Shown: positions 19,978-27,316, counted from the stretch's first letter. The stretch is 64,000 nt of DNA from Oscillospiraceae bacterium (GCA_902790325.1 CADARP010000007.1:42990-106989); one strand, 5' to 3'. A program made the numbers and translations. Notes: generated by a model not told the origin, from the sequence alone.

Positions 19978-20994
19978 GAATTTCCGAAACGCCGTCGGCA
20001 GCGCATACCGGCGGCGTATTTCGTCCGGCGTCCGCCAGACAAACCGGTCGTCCTTCGCGCCGCACAGGATGGTGAACGCGTCCATCTCCCAGCGGATGTG
20101 CGTGAACACATGCGATTTGTGCTCCTGCCGCAGTACGGCCTGCGGCTGTGTGCCGAACGCTTCTGCCTGCCGCAGCGCGCCCTCCACGTCGAGCGGCTCG
20201 TCCACATTCGGCAGCGACCACATTCCGGCGAGCAGTCCTGTGTCTTCCCGCCGCATAAGCGCCAGTTCGTCGCCGTACCAAAGCAGGAACACGGTCTTGT
20301 CGACGAGCTGTTTTTCTTTTTTGGGGATTTTGACCGGAAGCGACGCGGCGGTACCGGCGGCGAACGCACGGCACAGTGTACGCAGCGGACAGTCGCCGCA
20401 TTTCGGCGAGCGCGGCGTACAGACTGTTGCGCCGAGTTCCATGAGCGCCTGCGTGAACGCGCCGCAGTTTCCGGCGGGATAGACGCTTTCGAGCCGGTCG
20501 GTGATCTCCTTTTTGTGCGCGGGCAGGTCGATCGGCGTGTCGTCGTTCAGATAGCGCGCCGTAACGCGTAGCACATTGCCGTCGACCGCAGCCGTCGGCA
20601 GATCGAAGCAGATCGAGCAGATCGCGCCTGCCGTATACGGTCCTACGCCGGGCAGCGCGCGGACGGATGCGTAATCCTGCGGGAAAACGCCGCCGTATTC
20701 CGCCGCGATCGTGCGCGCGGTTTTTTGGAGATTGCGCGCGCGGCTGTAATACCCCAGACCTTCCCAAAGTTTGAAGAGGCTGTCTTCGTCCGCGCCGGCA
20801 AGCGCTTCAACCGTCGGAAACGCCTGCAGGAACCGCGCATAGTACCCCATGACCGCCTCGACCCGCGTCTGCTGGAGCATGATCTCCGAGACCCAGACGC
20901 GGTACGGATCGCGGCTTTCGCGCCACGGCAGCGCACGCGCATGTCCGCGGTACCAGGGCAAAAGCGCATCGGGGAGTTTGGCAAACGGTTCCAT
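19972..20994 (-). CDS. mutY: A/G-specific adenine DNA glycosylase MutY
   Basis: A 340-residue base-excision repair enzyme removing adenine opposite 8-oxoguanine. Catalytic Glu37 (SEIMLQQT), the helix-hairpin-helix LPGVGPYTAG (about 114-123) and Asp138 (AVDGNVLRV) are present, and the four iron-sulfur cysteines lie at 192, 199, 202 and 208, the same numbers I recall for E. coli MutY. A C-terminal NUDIX-like domain (from about 230) with FTHIRWEM recognises 8-oxoG. ATG 20994 has AAAGGAGG upstream; longer starts are not supported. Its last codons overlap the 3-prime end of pepD on the other strand. Confidence 0.96.
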   Translation of the reverse strand: MEPFAKLPDALLPWYRGHARALPWRESRDPYRVWVSEIMLQQTRVEAVMGYYARFLQAFPTVEALAGADEDSLFKLWEGLGYYSRARNLQKTARTIAAEYGGVFPQDYASVRALPGVGPYTAGAICSICFDLPTAAVDGNVLRVTARYLNDDTPIDLPAHKKEITDRLESVYPAGNCGAFTQALMELGATVCTPRSPKCGDCPLRTLCRAFAAGTAASLPVKIPKKEKQLVDKTVFLLWYGDELALMRREDTGLLAGMWSLPNVDEPLDVEGALRQAEAFGTQPQAVLRQEHKSHVFTHIRWEMDAFTILCGAKDDRFVWRTPDEIRRRYALPTAFRKFL

Positions 20995-21023
20995 GGCGGC
21001 GCCTCCTTTTCTGTTACGGATAA

Positions 21024-21052
21024 AGTATAGCAAATCCCGTGTCAAAAGTAAA
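21024..21052 (-). promoter_or_regulatory. Promoter of mutY
   Basis: On the minus strand TTTACT (21052-21047) and TATACT (21029-21024) are 17 bases apart, with TGC before the -10 (extended form). It is divergent from the promoter at 21055. Confidence 0.6.
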
Positions 21053-21054
21053 CA

Positions 21055-21083
21055 TTGACAGTCTGTTTTTTACCGGGTATAAT
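21055..21083 (+). promoter_or_regulatory. Perfect-consensus sigma-A promoter
   Basis: TTGACA (21055-21060), a 17-base spacer and TATAAT (21078-21083): a full match to the housekeeping consensus. It drives the CYTH and DUF4832 genes. Confidence 0.88.
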
Positions 21084-21105
21084 CAATCGGAAAGGGGAGA
21101 TCGGC

Positions 21106-21597
21106 ATGGAGATCGAACGCAAGTGGCTTGTGCAGGTGAAAGACGTTCCGTACGCACTGGATGAATTGGAAGCGTACGGGATCGAACAGGCGTACGTTTC
21201 GTTTCATCCGACTGTTCGGGTCCGCGCTCTGAAGGACAGACAGGGAAACGAATCCTTTGTCCTGACCGTGAAGTCGGGATCAAAATCCGCGGACGGTCTG
21301 GCGCGCGAGGAATTTGAACTGCCGATCGACCGCGACGGATATGAAACGCTGCTTCGCAAAGCGGAGGGCAGCGTCATCCGCAAGACGCGCTACCTCTTTC
21401 GGCGCGCGGACGGCCTTCTGGAGGAGATCGATGTGTTTCATGATGCGCTCGAAGGCCTGTGCTATCTGGAGATCGAATTCCCGACGGTGGAACAAGCGCG
21501 CGCTTTCCCGTCTCCCGCGTGGACACAGCGCGACGTGACGAGCGAGAAACGCTTTCGCAACAGCGCGCTTGCCCGGGACGGAATGCCGGAGGTATGA
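21106..21597 (+). CDS. CYTH domain protein (triphosphate tunnel metalloenzyme)
   Basis: A 163-residue CYTH protein. It starts with the hallmark E-x-E-x-K as EIERKWLV and continues with charged strands that build the eight-stranded tunnel: RVRAL, LTVKSGS, REEFELP, RKTRYLF and EEIDVFHDALEGLCYLEIEF. The last strand, with its Leu-Glu-Ile-Glu, is a family signature. Members bind triphosphates with divalent metal; bacterial ones include inorganic triphosphatases and ThTPases. No CHAD domain is attached, so this is the short class. GGGGAG precedes ATG 21106. The next gene overlaps its ribosome binding region. Confidence 0.88.
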   Translation: MEIERKWLVQVKDVPYALDELEAYGIEQAYVSFHPTVRVRALKDRQGNESFVLTVKSGSKSADGLAREEFELPIDRDGYETLLRKAEGSVIRKTRYLFRRADGLLEEIDVFHDALEGLCYLEIEFPTVEQARAFPSPAWTQRDVTSEKRFRNSALARDGMPEV

Positions 21598-21599
21598 TT

Positions 21600-22961
21600 A
21601 TGAACAGAGAACCAACGCAAGAAATCCGGTTTTCGCCGACAGACGAACCGGTCAGAAATCCCTACATCGGGTTTACGAGCTATCAGCGCTTCCGCGGTGA
21701 TCCGCTGTATACCGACATCGTCGTAAGGCCGGAGAACAACAAGACGGAGACCGAGGTGACGGAATGCTACCCGGTCAATAAGGCGTACGAGCAATCCGCG
21801 AACGAGAAAGGGTTCTATCCCGATACGGAAGTGGCGTATATCCGCATTCTCTGGAAGGATTTTGAACCCGAACGCGGGCAGTATAACTACGCCCTGGTTG
21901 CGGACATTCTCGAAAAAGCCAGGACGAAAGAGCAGACGGTGATGCTGCGGCTGATGCCGCACAGCACACGCGCGTGCGACGACGTGCCGGAATGGCTGAA
22001 AGCCTTGATCCCGTGCCCGGAGCGTCCGGCAGGAAAGCGCGTCAAGGACTCGCCCGAAGATCCCGTGTTTCTGCGGTATTTCGGCGAGGCGGTCGAAGCG
22101 CTTGCGCTTCGGTTCGACAGCGATCCGACGCTGGACGTCATGGACATCTCCATCACGGGCGCGTGGGGAGAGGGACACCGCTGCGACGCGTACCCGCCCG
22201 AAGCGCTCGAAGCGCTGACGGACGTATATACGCATTCCTTCCGCCGCACACGGCTGATCGGACAGGTGGCGGCGCCGCAGCTCGTTCATCACGCCTGTAA
22301 AACCACGCCCTGCGGCTGGCGCGGCGACGGCGTAGGCGAGGGGTATCACATGGCGGTGAAATACCCGAACGCCGCGGCAGTGATGCCGGACGTGTGGAAA
22401 ACCGCTCCAGTCTCCTTTGAATCCTTCTGGTGGCTCGGCGAGTGGGAGCGCCAGGGCTGGGACGTCGACGAGGCGATCGAAAAAACGCTCGAGTGGCACG
22501 TCAGCACGTTTAACGCGAAGTCCTTCCCGATCCCCGAAGCGTGGCGGGACAAAATCGAATACTGGATCGGCAGGATGGGCTATCACTTCGTTCTGCGTTC
22601 GTTCGCATATCCGGATGCTGCGGAAGCGGGCGACGTATTGCGGTTCCGCCTGCAGATCGAAAACCGCGGCGTCGCGCCGATCTACAATGCGATTCCGCTG
22701 CGTCTGCGCCTGACGGGCGCGGGCGGCACACATGTGTTCACGACGGACGTCGATGTGCGTACATGGCTTCCGGGCAGTCACACGGCGGAGTTTGCCGTAC
22801 CGCTGCCGCAGGAGATACAGCCGGGCACGTATACCGTCGGCCTGTCAATCTCCGGAGAAGATACGCCGGTCGTGCGGTTCGAGACGCGGGGCGAGACGGA
22901 CGGCGCCTTTCTCGGAACGGGACGCATCACAATCCGCGGCGCTATCCCGGACAAAAAATGA
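21600..22961 (+). CDS. DUF4832-type glycosidase-like (beta/alpha)8 barrel protein
   Basis: A 453-residue protein without signal peptide. The N-terminal two thirds look like a TIM barrel of glycosidase type (NPYIGFTSYQRF; VAYIRILWKDFEPERGQY, reminiscent of GH42/GH5 strands; MDISITGAWGEGH). The C-terminal part (from about 345) is a beta-sandwich with RFRLQIENRG, typical of DUF4832. Its activity is unknown, and a Glu in GAWGEGH is a candidate catalytic residue by inference only. ATG 21600 is chosen over ATG 21594 because GGAGG at 21588-21592 is seven bases from it. It is co-transcribed with the CYTH gene. Confidence 0.72.
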   Translation: MNREPTQEIRFSPTDEPVRNPYIGFTSYQRFRGDPLYTDIVVRPENNKTETEVTECYPVNKAYEQSANEKGFYPDTEVAYIRILWKDFEPERGQYNYALVADILEKARTKEQTVMLRLMPHSTRACDDVPEWLKALIPCPERPAGKRVKDSPEDPVFLRYFGEAVEALALRFDSDPTLDVMDISITGAWGEGHRCDAYPPEALEALTDVYTHSFRRTRLIGQVAAPQLVHHACKTTPCGWRGDGVGEGYHMAVKYPNAAAVMPDVWKTAPVSFESFWWLGEWERQGWDVDEAIEKTLEWHVSTFNAKSFPIPEAWRDKIEYWIGRMGYHFVLRSFAYPDAAEAGDVLRFRLQIENRGVAPIYNAIPLRLRLTGAGGTHVFTTDVDVRTWLPGSHTAEFAVPLPQEIQPGTYTVGLSISGEDTPVVRFETRGETDGAFLGTGRITIRGAIPDKK

Positions 22962-22980
22962 AAAAAGTCGGCACAAGCCC

Positions 22981-23009
22981 TTGACAAAGTCGGGAAAACA
23001 GTGTATACT
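22981..23009 (+). promoter_or_regulatory. Promoter of the tRNA-His/tRNA-Gln unit
   Basis: TTGACA (22981-22986), 17 bases, TATACT (23004-23009), 22 bases before the tRNA-His gene. Confidence 0.85.
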
Positions 23010-23030
23010 TGCATAGCTGTTAGGGCATAT

Positions 23031-23108
23031 GGTGGGTATAGCTCAGTTGGTTAGAGTGCCAGGTTGTGGCCCTGGAGGTCATCGGTTCGAACCCGATTAC
23101 CCACCCCA
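23031..23108 (+). tRNA. tRNA-His (GTG)
   Basis: Acceptor arms GTGGGTA (23032-23038) and TACCCAC (23098-23104) pair perfectly. The extra G at 23031 opposite C23105 is the G-1 that marks tRNA-His. The anticodon stem is CCAGG/CCTGG, with anticodon GTG at 23066-23068. T-loop GGTTCGAACC is present and CCA is encoded (23106-23108). Confidence 0.97.
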
Positions 23109-23119
23109 CTTACAAATAC

Positions 23120-23142
23120 GCAAGGTGAGAACCTTGCTTTTT
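23120..23142 (+). terminator. Hairpin with T-run between the two tRNA genes
   Basis: GCAAGGT (23120-23126) and ACCTTGC (23131-23137) with a GAGA loop are followed by TTTTT. It looks like an intrinsic terminator or processing hairpin; some read-through would be needed for tRNA-Gln unless that gene has a promoter I do not see. Confidence 0.65.
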
Positions 23143-23159
23143 GTTTATAAAGAACATAT

Positions 23160-23234
23160 TGGGGCGTAGCCAAGGGGTAAGGCACGGGACTTTGACTCCC
23201 GCATCCGCTGGTTCAAATCCAGCCGTCCCAGCCA
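23160..23234 (+). tRNA. tRNA-Gln (TTG)
   Basis: Acceptor stem TGGGGCG with CGTCCCA (one G-T pair). Anticodon stem CGGGA/TCCCG, with anticodon TTG at 23192-23194. T-arm CTGGTTCAAATCCAG is perfect. Discriminator G and CCA are encoded at the 3-prime end (23231-23234). Confidence 0.96.
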
Positions 23235-23241
23235 TAAAAGA

Positions 23242-23278
23242 AACGTCTTTTGTCTACCACGGCAAAAGGCGTTTTTTT
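23242..23278 (+). terminator. Terminator of tRNA-Gln, copy 1 of a recurrent hairpin
   Basis: AACGTCTTTTG (23242-23252) pairs with CAAAAGGCG (23263-23271) and is followed by seven T. Nearly the same sequence ends the transcripts at 27279-27316 and 63491-63524. Confidence 0.85.
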
Positions 23279-23310
23279 CTGCATTTTGGGCAAAAATCAG
23301 GCAAAATCAA

Positions 23311-23356
23311 TAGGGCTTCGGCGCGGTCGATCGGCTTCTCCGGAGCCCTATTTTTT
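23311..23356 (+). terminator. Second hairpin with T-run downstream of tRNA-Gln
   Basis: TAGGGCTTCGG (23311-23321) pairs with CCGGAGCCCTA (23340-23350) with one wobble, followed by TTTTTT. A back-up terminator or a leftover from an earlier gene. Confidence 0.65.
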
Positions 23357-23393
23357 GTTTTCAGGGCTCGAAAACGGGCAAAAACGCCGGTGT

Positions 23394-23434
23394 ACTTTTT
23401 TCGTTTCTTAGCTCTGCAAAGAAACGAAAAAAGT
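23394..23434. repeat. Perfect 16-bp inverted repeat hairpin
   Basis: ACTTTTTTCGTTTCTT (23394-23409) and its exact complement (23419-23434) enclose a nine-base loop. The arms carry a T-run on either strand but no classic GC stem. It resembles palindromic intergenic elements I recall from related Clostridia. About 150 bases on each side hold no convincing gene. Confidence 0.75.
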
Positions 23435-23481
23435 GTTGAGAAGGGAGGATTTGAACCCAAAATCTCAATTCGAAAAGTAGT

Positions 23482-23506
23482 GGGCGGCGATTCCTTTTCG
23501 CCGCCC
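23482..23506 (-). terminator. Possible terminator of the DUF4143 ATPase gene
   Basis: GGGCGGCGA (23482-23490) and TCGCCGCCC (23498-23506) form a strong nine-base stem about 80 bases after the ATPase stop. On the minus strand the tail (ACTACTTTTCG) is only moderately T-rich. Confidence 0.45.
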
Positions 23507-23584
23507 TGCTGTATTGTATCACATTACGGATACAATTCTAGGTTTGAATGCTTTCTTTTTGAAGCCGGTTATACGATATAAAAA

Positions 23585-24808
23585 TCAGATCATCCAAATC
23601 GGTACGATATAATTCTCGGAATTGATGGCCGAAAGCTTGGGCCGCATGCAGATGATCGCGCCGGTACCGCGCGGAACAGAAGCCTTATCCAGCAGGTGAA
23701 ACGCTTGGATCAGCTCGTTGCCCGGGTTGGCAGAGCGTTTGATCTCCAACGGGTGGAGCGTGCCGTCACTCTCGATTACCATGTCGATTTCGTTGGAATT
23801 GCTGTCGCGGTAATACCACAATAGGCACTCCTTGGCATTGTTATGATAGCTCTTCAATAGCTCAGCCACCACGAAGTTCTCCAGAATGGCGCCGTTGATT
23901 GCCCCGTTTGCCAAAATCTCGGGCGAGGAATATCGCGTCAGATAGGCAACCAGACCGGTGTCGAAGAAATACAGTTTCGGCGTCTTTACCGTGCGCTTCA
24001 GCAGATTGTTGGAGTATGGCCGCAGGAAGAAGATCACGTCAGATTTTTCCAGCACCTGCAGCCAGCGCTTTGCGGTGTCGTCGGAGACGCCAACATCCTG
24101 CGCGATGTCGTGCACGTTCAGCATCTGCCCTGCGCGGCAGGCGGCAGCTCGGACAAAATCGCTGAACAAGAGCGGGTCTGCAAGCTGCACCTGCTCTTTG
24201 ACATCCCGTTCAATATAGGTTTGCAGATAACTGGAATAAAATACGTCGCGGTCGGAGAACTTGCCGCTGACAAGCCCGGGCATAGAGCCGTTCCAAATAC
24301 GCGTATAGATCGCAGTGACATCGGCAGGCGCATTCGTTTTTTCGCGTGCCTTCAGCGCTTTCAGATCCAGTGAGAACGGCATGCTTTTTCCGGAACCGTA
24401 GACCTCATGCTGAGATAGGCTGGACATGTGCAGAATGGCAACTCGACCGGCAAGAGATTCCTGAGCCAGCCCCATGAGCTTGAACGCCTGTGACCCTGTG
24501 AGCCAAAAGGTACCGGGCGCGGCACCCTTGTCGATCTCGATTTTGATATAAGAGAAAAGCTCCGGTGCATACTGCACTTCATCGATCATAATTGGCGTCG
24601 AATGCATTTGCAGGAACATCGCAGGATCGCGCTTGGCAAGACTGCGCTCCTCCATATCGTCCAGTGTCACATATTCACGTTTTTCTGTCATCAACTGACG
24701 TAAAACGGTCGTCTTACCAACCTGCCGCGGTCCGGTAATCAGGATACAGGCATACTCCTTCGAAAGCGAGATGATCTTTTCTTCTATGTCTCTTTTAATA
24801 TAGGCCAT
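23585..24808 (-). CDS. AAA ATPase with DUF4143 nuclease-like domain
   Basis: A 407-residue ATP-binding protein. Walker A is GPRQVGKTT (26-34), Walker B is IMIDEVQ (about 73-79), and a sensor strand is WLTGSQAF. The middle contains a winged-helix-like segment (MLNVHDIAQDVGVSDDTAKRW). The C-terminal DUF4143 part has NEIDMVIE and LEIKRS, the Asp and Glu-x-Lys pattern of PD-(D/E)XK nuclease folds. Such genes are common, mobile and of unknown function. ATG 24808 follows GGAGGT. Base composition is more AT-rich than the flanking operons, and the gene sits next to tRNA genes, which suggests acquisition by transfer. Its promoter is embedded in an inverted repeat. Confidence 0.9.
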   Translation of the reverse strand: MAYIKRDIEEKIISLSKEYACILITGPRQVGKTTVLRQLMTEKREYVTLDDMEERSLAKRDPAMFLQMHSTPIMIDEVQYAPELFSYIKIEIDKGAAPGTFWLTGSQAFKLMGLAQESLAGRVAILHMSSLSQHEVYGSGKSMPFSLDLKALKAREKTNAPADVTAIYTRIWNGSMPGLVSGKFSDRDVFYSSYLQTYIERDVKEQVQLADPLLFSDFVRAAACRAGQMLNVHDIAQDVGVSDDTAKRWLQVLEKSDVIFFLRPYSNNLLKRTVKTPKLYFFDTGLVAYLTRYSSPEILANGAINGAILENFVVAELLKSYHNNAKECLLWYYRDSNSNEIDMVIESDGTLHPLEIKRSANPGNELIQAFHLLDKASVPRGTGAIICMRPKLSAINSENYIVPIWMI

Positions 24809-24840
24809 AATAGGACCTCCATAGGCAATTATTCGATGCA

Positions 24841-24888
24841 ATCGTATTTTAGCATAAACAAGCGGGATTGTCAATGCTAAAATACGAT
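24841..24888 (-). promoter_or_regulatory. Promoter inside a perfect 15-bp inverted repeat (putative operator)
   Basis: ATCGTATTTTAGCAT (24841-24855) and its exact complement (24874-24888) are 18 bases apart. On the minus strand TTGACA (24874-24869) and TAAAAT (24851-24846), 17 bases apart, form the promoter of the DUF4143 gene. The -10 lies within one arm and the -35 touches the other. A protein bound to the repeat would block RNA polymerase. A further partial copy, TCGTATTA, lies nearby at about 24893-24900. Confidence 0.78.
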
Positions 24889-24963
24889 CCAGTCGTATTA
24901 TTTCCTAAAACGCGCAGAACAGTCATTGGTATAGTAGAATAACAATAGTACCCATCAAAGGAG

Positions 24964-25177
24964 ATTGATTACATATCGCTTGTCATTTACTTAAAGAGCT
25001 TAATCCTTTTGATTCTGGTGTACTTTTGTGCGTTCTTTCTATGCTTTGGTACACTTTTGGGCGCTCTTACACTTTACAAACGTAAGCTTATTATGGTATC
25101 ATTAATAAATAAGGATGCGCTGCTGTGTCTGAATCAAAACCGCGTGATCTCTATGTGGATTTCTCCGGCCGAATCAT
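24964..25177 (+). pseudogene. Hydrophobic reading frame without a usual start codon
   Basis: After AAAGGAG (24957-24963) a frame is open to TAA 25175-25177. It encodes a strongly hydrophobic stretch (LILLILVYFCAFFLCFG) followed by LYKRK, as in a single-span membrane peptide. No ATG, GTG or TTG sits at a proper distance from the ribosome binding site; the frame begins with ATT/ATA codons. It may be a decayed small membrane protein gene or chance. It overlaps the next fragment in another frame. Confidence 0.25.
25073..25102 (+). promoter_or_regulatory. Probable promoter of the fragment and barrel gene
   Basis: TTTACA (25073-25078) and TATCAT (25097-25102) with an 18-base spacer and an extended -10 TG (TGG before TATCAT). 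Confidence 0.5.
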
Positions 25178-25271
25178 AACCCTTGTGAAAGAACGCAAAG
25201 CAAAACACGAATCCGTGATTTCCGATCAGACCGGCAGAAGCGGCGTATCCGCTGTATTATTTAAGGAGTGA
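25125..25271 (+). pseudogene. N-terminal fragment of a four-helix-bundle protein (TIGR02436 type)
   Basis: A 48-codon frame (GTG start, AAGGA nine bases upstream) whose product includes RDLYVDFSGRIITLVKERK and HESVISDQTGRSGVS. This matches the first third of the four-helix-bundle proteins related to the 23S rRNA intervening-sequence protein, where the text normally continues with SIGANxxEA. Here it ends after RSGVSAVLFKE, so about 70 residues of the usual length are missing. It is either a truncated remnant or a short derivative. Its TGA (25269-25271) lies immediately after the AAGGAG used by the next gene, so translation could be coupled. Confidence 0.65.
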
Positions 25272-25276
25272 TCCGA

Positions 25277-27145
25277 TTGTATAAGATTTCTGTTCCCGTT
25301 ATGAACTGCAACTTAAACGCATTGGGACGTGAAAAGATTCTGGAACAAGTTAGAAGATTTGACGCACAGCGTGTTTTTCTGGCGCTGGATCAGTATGAGC
25401 CGGATGCGGACAAACGCAGAGAGGTGATGCGCGAGCTTCGTGACAACGCCCGCTTTTTCAAGGAAAACGGCTTGGAAGTGGGCGCCTGGATCTGGGCGTT
25501 TATGCTCAGCAAAAACAAGACGTTTCGCAATATGCGTTCCATTTCCGGCACAGAGATCAAGAACAATATGTGCCCGTCCGATGCGCGCTTTGTGCAGTTC
25601 GCCGCGGATTACATCAAAGACATCGCGGCATGTTCGGTCGATCTGATCCAGTTTGACGATGATTTCCGCTATGCTTTTCTGGAGGGCACGACCGCCTGCC
25701 TGTGCGATGGCCATATCGCGTTGATCCGGAAGATCACGGGCGATGCATGCACGAGAGAGCAGATCGAAAGGCACATCACATCTGGCGGTAAAAACAAATA
25801 CAGAGACGCGTATCTGCGCGTCAACGGCGACCTGTTCAGAGGGTTTGCCAAAGCGGTCAGAGCGGCAGTCGACACAGTCGATCCGTCCATCCGCGTCGGC
25901 GCGTGCGCGTGCATGAGCGCATGGGATATTGACGGCACAGACGCTTACGAGCTTGCGACGATCCTTGCGGGCAAAACCAAACCGTTCGTCCGGCTCATCG
26001 GAGCGCCGTATTGGGCGGTCAACAGGAACTGGGGCAACGCACTGCAGGACGTTGTGGAGCTGGAGAGAATGGAAAGCGCGTGGACGCGAAACGGCGAGAT
26101 CGAGATCATGGCCGAGGGCGACCCGTATCCCCGCCCGAGGAGCAGCTGCCCCGCAAGTTACCTTGAGGGATTCGACACGGCGATCCGCGCATCCGGCTGC
26201 ACGGACGGCATTTTGAAATACGGCATGGATTACCTTTCAAACCCCGACTACGAAACGGGCTACGCCAGGTTCCACGAAAACAACCGCGAAACATACAAAA
26301 TGATCGACCGCTTCTTTTCCGGCAAAGAGAATACCGGCGTGCGCGTTTACGAATCCATGCAAAAAGTCTCCGACATGGTCATGCCGACGGCGGTCAATAC
26401 AGAGGTCGATATTGCGGATCTGTTCTTCTCGAAAGCGGCGCGGGCGCTGGCCTACAACACGATCCCGACCACGTATGAGGGCGCCGGCGTTTGCGGGATC
26501 GTCTTTGACGAAAACGCGAGACACCTGCCGACGGACGCGGCGGATCACGGCCTGATCCTGGACATTGCCGCGGCGGAGATCCTGATGAACCGCGGCGTCG
26601 ACGTCGGTATTCAAAGGATCGGTGAAAAGACGGTCGGCGACACGGAACGGTTCAGAAACAACGGCAACCGCATACACGCCATGGGCGCGCAGGTCTATGA
26701 CGTCACGCTCAAAGACGGCGCGGAAATATGCAGCGATATGCATACGCCGCTCGGCGACCTGCCTTTCTCTTTCCGCTATGAGAACAGGGAAAAGCAGCGG
26801 TTTTTCATCCTCAATATCAACACGCGCTCCACCGCGGATCATGTGCTTCGGCACTATGCGAGAAGCGCGCAGTTTGCCGAACAGATCGAGTGGCTCGGCG
26901 GTAAAAAACTCCCGGCGTACGTTTACGGCCATCCCGCGCTGTACATGCAGTGCAAAGAGAACGAAGACTCCATGGCTGTCGGTTTGTGGAATTTCTTTGC
27001 CGACGTCGCGTTATCTCCGGCTGTTCAACTCGGCAAAACTTATTCCGACGTCGAGTTCATCAACTGCGGCGGCAGACTCGAAGGAGACACGGTTTATCTG
27101 ACGGATATTGCGCCGTTCGCCTTTGCGGGATTTGCGGTCACCTGA
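25277..27145 (+). CDS. Large glycosidase-like barrel protein of unknown function
   Basis: A 622-residue cytoplasmic protein with no signal peptide. The N-terminal half has alternating strands and helices of a TIM barrel (RVFLALDQYEPD, EVGAWIWAF, VDLIQFDDDFRYAF, IMAEGDPYPRPR). The middle has a Rossmann-like or amidotransferase-like block (about 375-500), and the C-terminal part a beta domain, as in GH42-like enzymes. I do not recognise a named family; acidic residues at the strand ends (QFDDDF, MAEGDPYP) could be catalytic. TTG 25277 is the likely start because AAGGAG at 25263-25268 is eight bases before it; GTG 25268 overlaps that site. No transporter or kinase lies beside it. Confidence 0.7.
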   Translation: MYKISVPVMNCNLNALGREKILEQVRRFDAQRVFLALDQYEPDADKRREVMRELRDNARFFKENGLEVGAWIWAFMLSKNKTFRNMRSISGTEIKNNMCPSDARFVQFAADYIKDIAACSVDLIQFDDDFRYAFLEGTTACLCDGHIALIRKITGDACTREQIERHITSGGKNKYRDAYLRVNGDLFRGFAKAVRAAVDTVDPSIRVGACACMSAWDIDGTDAYELATILAGKTKPFVRLIGAPYWAVNRNWGNALQDVVELERMESAWTRNGEIEIMAEGDPYPRPRSSCPASYLEGFDTAIRASGCTDGILKYGMDYLSNPDYETGYARFHENNRETYKMIDRFFSGKENTGVRVYESMQKVSDMVMPTAVNTEVDIADLFFSKAARALAYNTIPTTYEGAGVCGIVFDENARHLPTDAADHGLILDIAAAEILMNRGVDVGIQRIGEKTVGDTERFRNNGNRIHAMGAQVYDVTLKDGAEICSDMHTPLGDLPFSFRYENREKQRFFILNINTRSTADHVLRHYARSAQFAEQIEWLGGKKLPAYVYGHPALYMQCKENEDSMAVGLWNFFADVALSPAVQLGKTYSDVEFINCGGRLEGDTVYLTDIAPFAFAGFAVT

Positions 27146-27278
27146 TCGGACGATCCGCGGCGAATCGGGTGCCGGATCGATCGGATCGGTTTAAGAAGGG
27201 TGCGGTTTGTATCTGACCCTTTGCCGCGGCCGTTGTTTTTCGTCGATCGCGGAAACGAACAGCGAAGAAACAGAATAA

Positions 27279-27316
27279 AAACGCCTTTTGTCACAACCGA
27301 CAAGAGGCGTTTTTTA
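27279..27316. terminator. Bidirectional terminator, copy 2 of the recurrent hairpin
   Basis: AACGCCTTTTGTC (27280-27292) pairs with GACAAGAGGCGTT (27299-27311) with one mismatch or wobble. It has A-runs before and T-runs after, so it can work for the barrel gene and for the converging methyltransferase gene. Confidence 0.85.

Noticed and set aside
23438..23458. Partial tRNA on the minus strand (GGGTTCAAATCC-like T-arm)
   Set aside because: The T-stem does not pair and no other arm can be drawn; kept only as a faint hint of an old attachment site.
23141..23581. 146-residue frame across tRNA-Gln and the following palindromes
   Set aside because: It begins before the tRNA, has no ribosome binding site and runs through two terminators.
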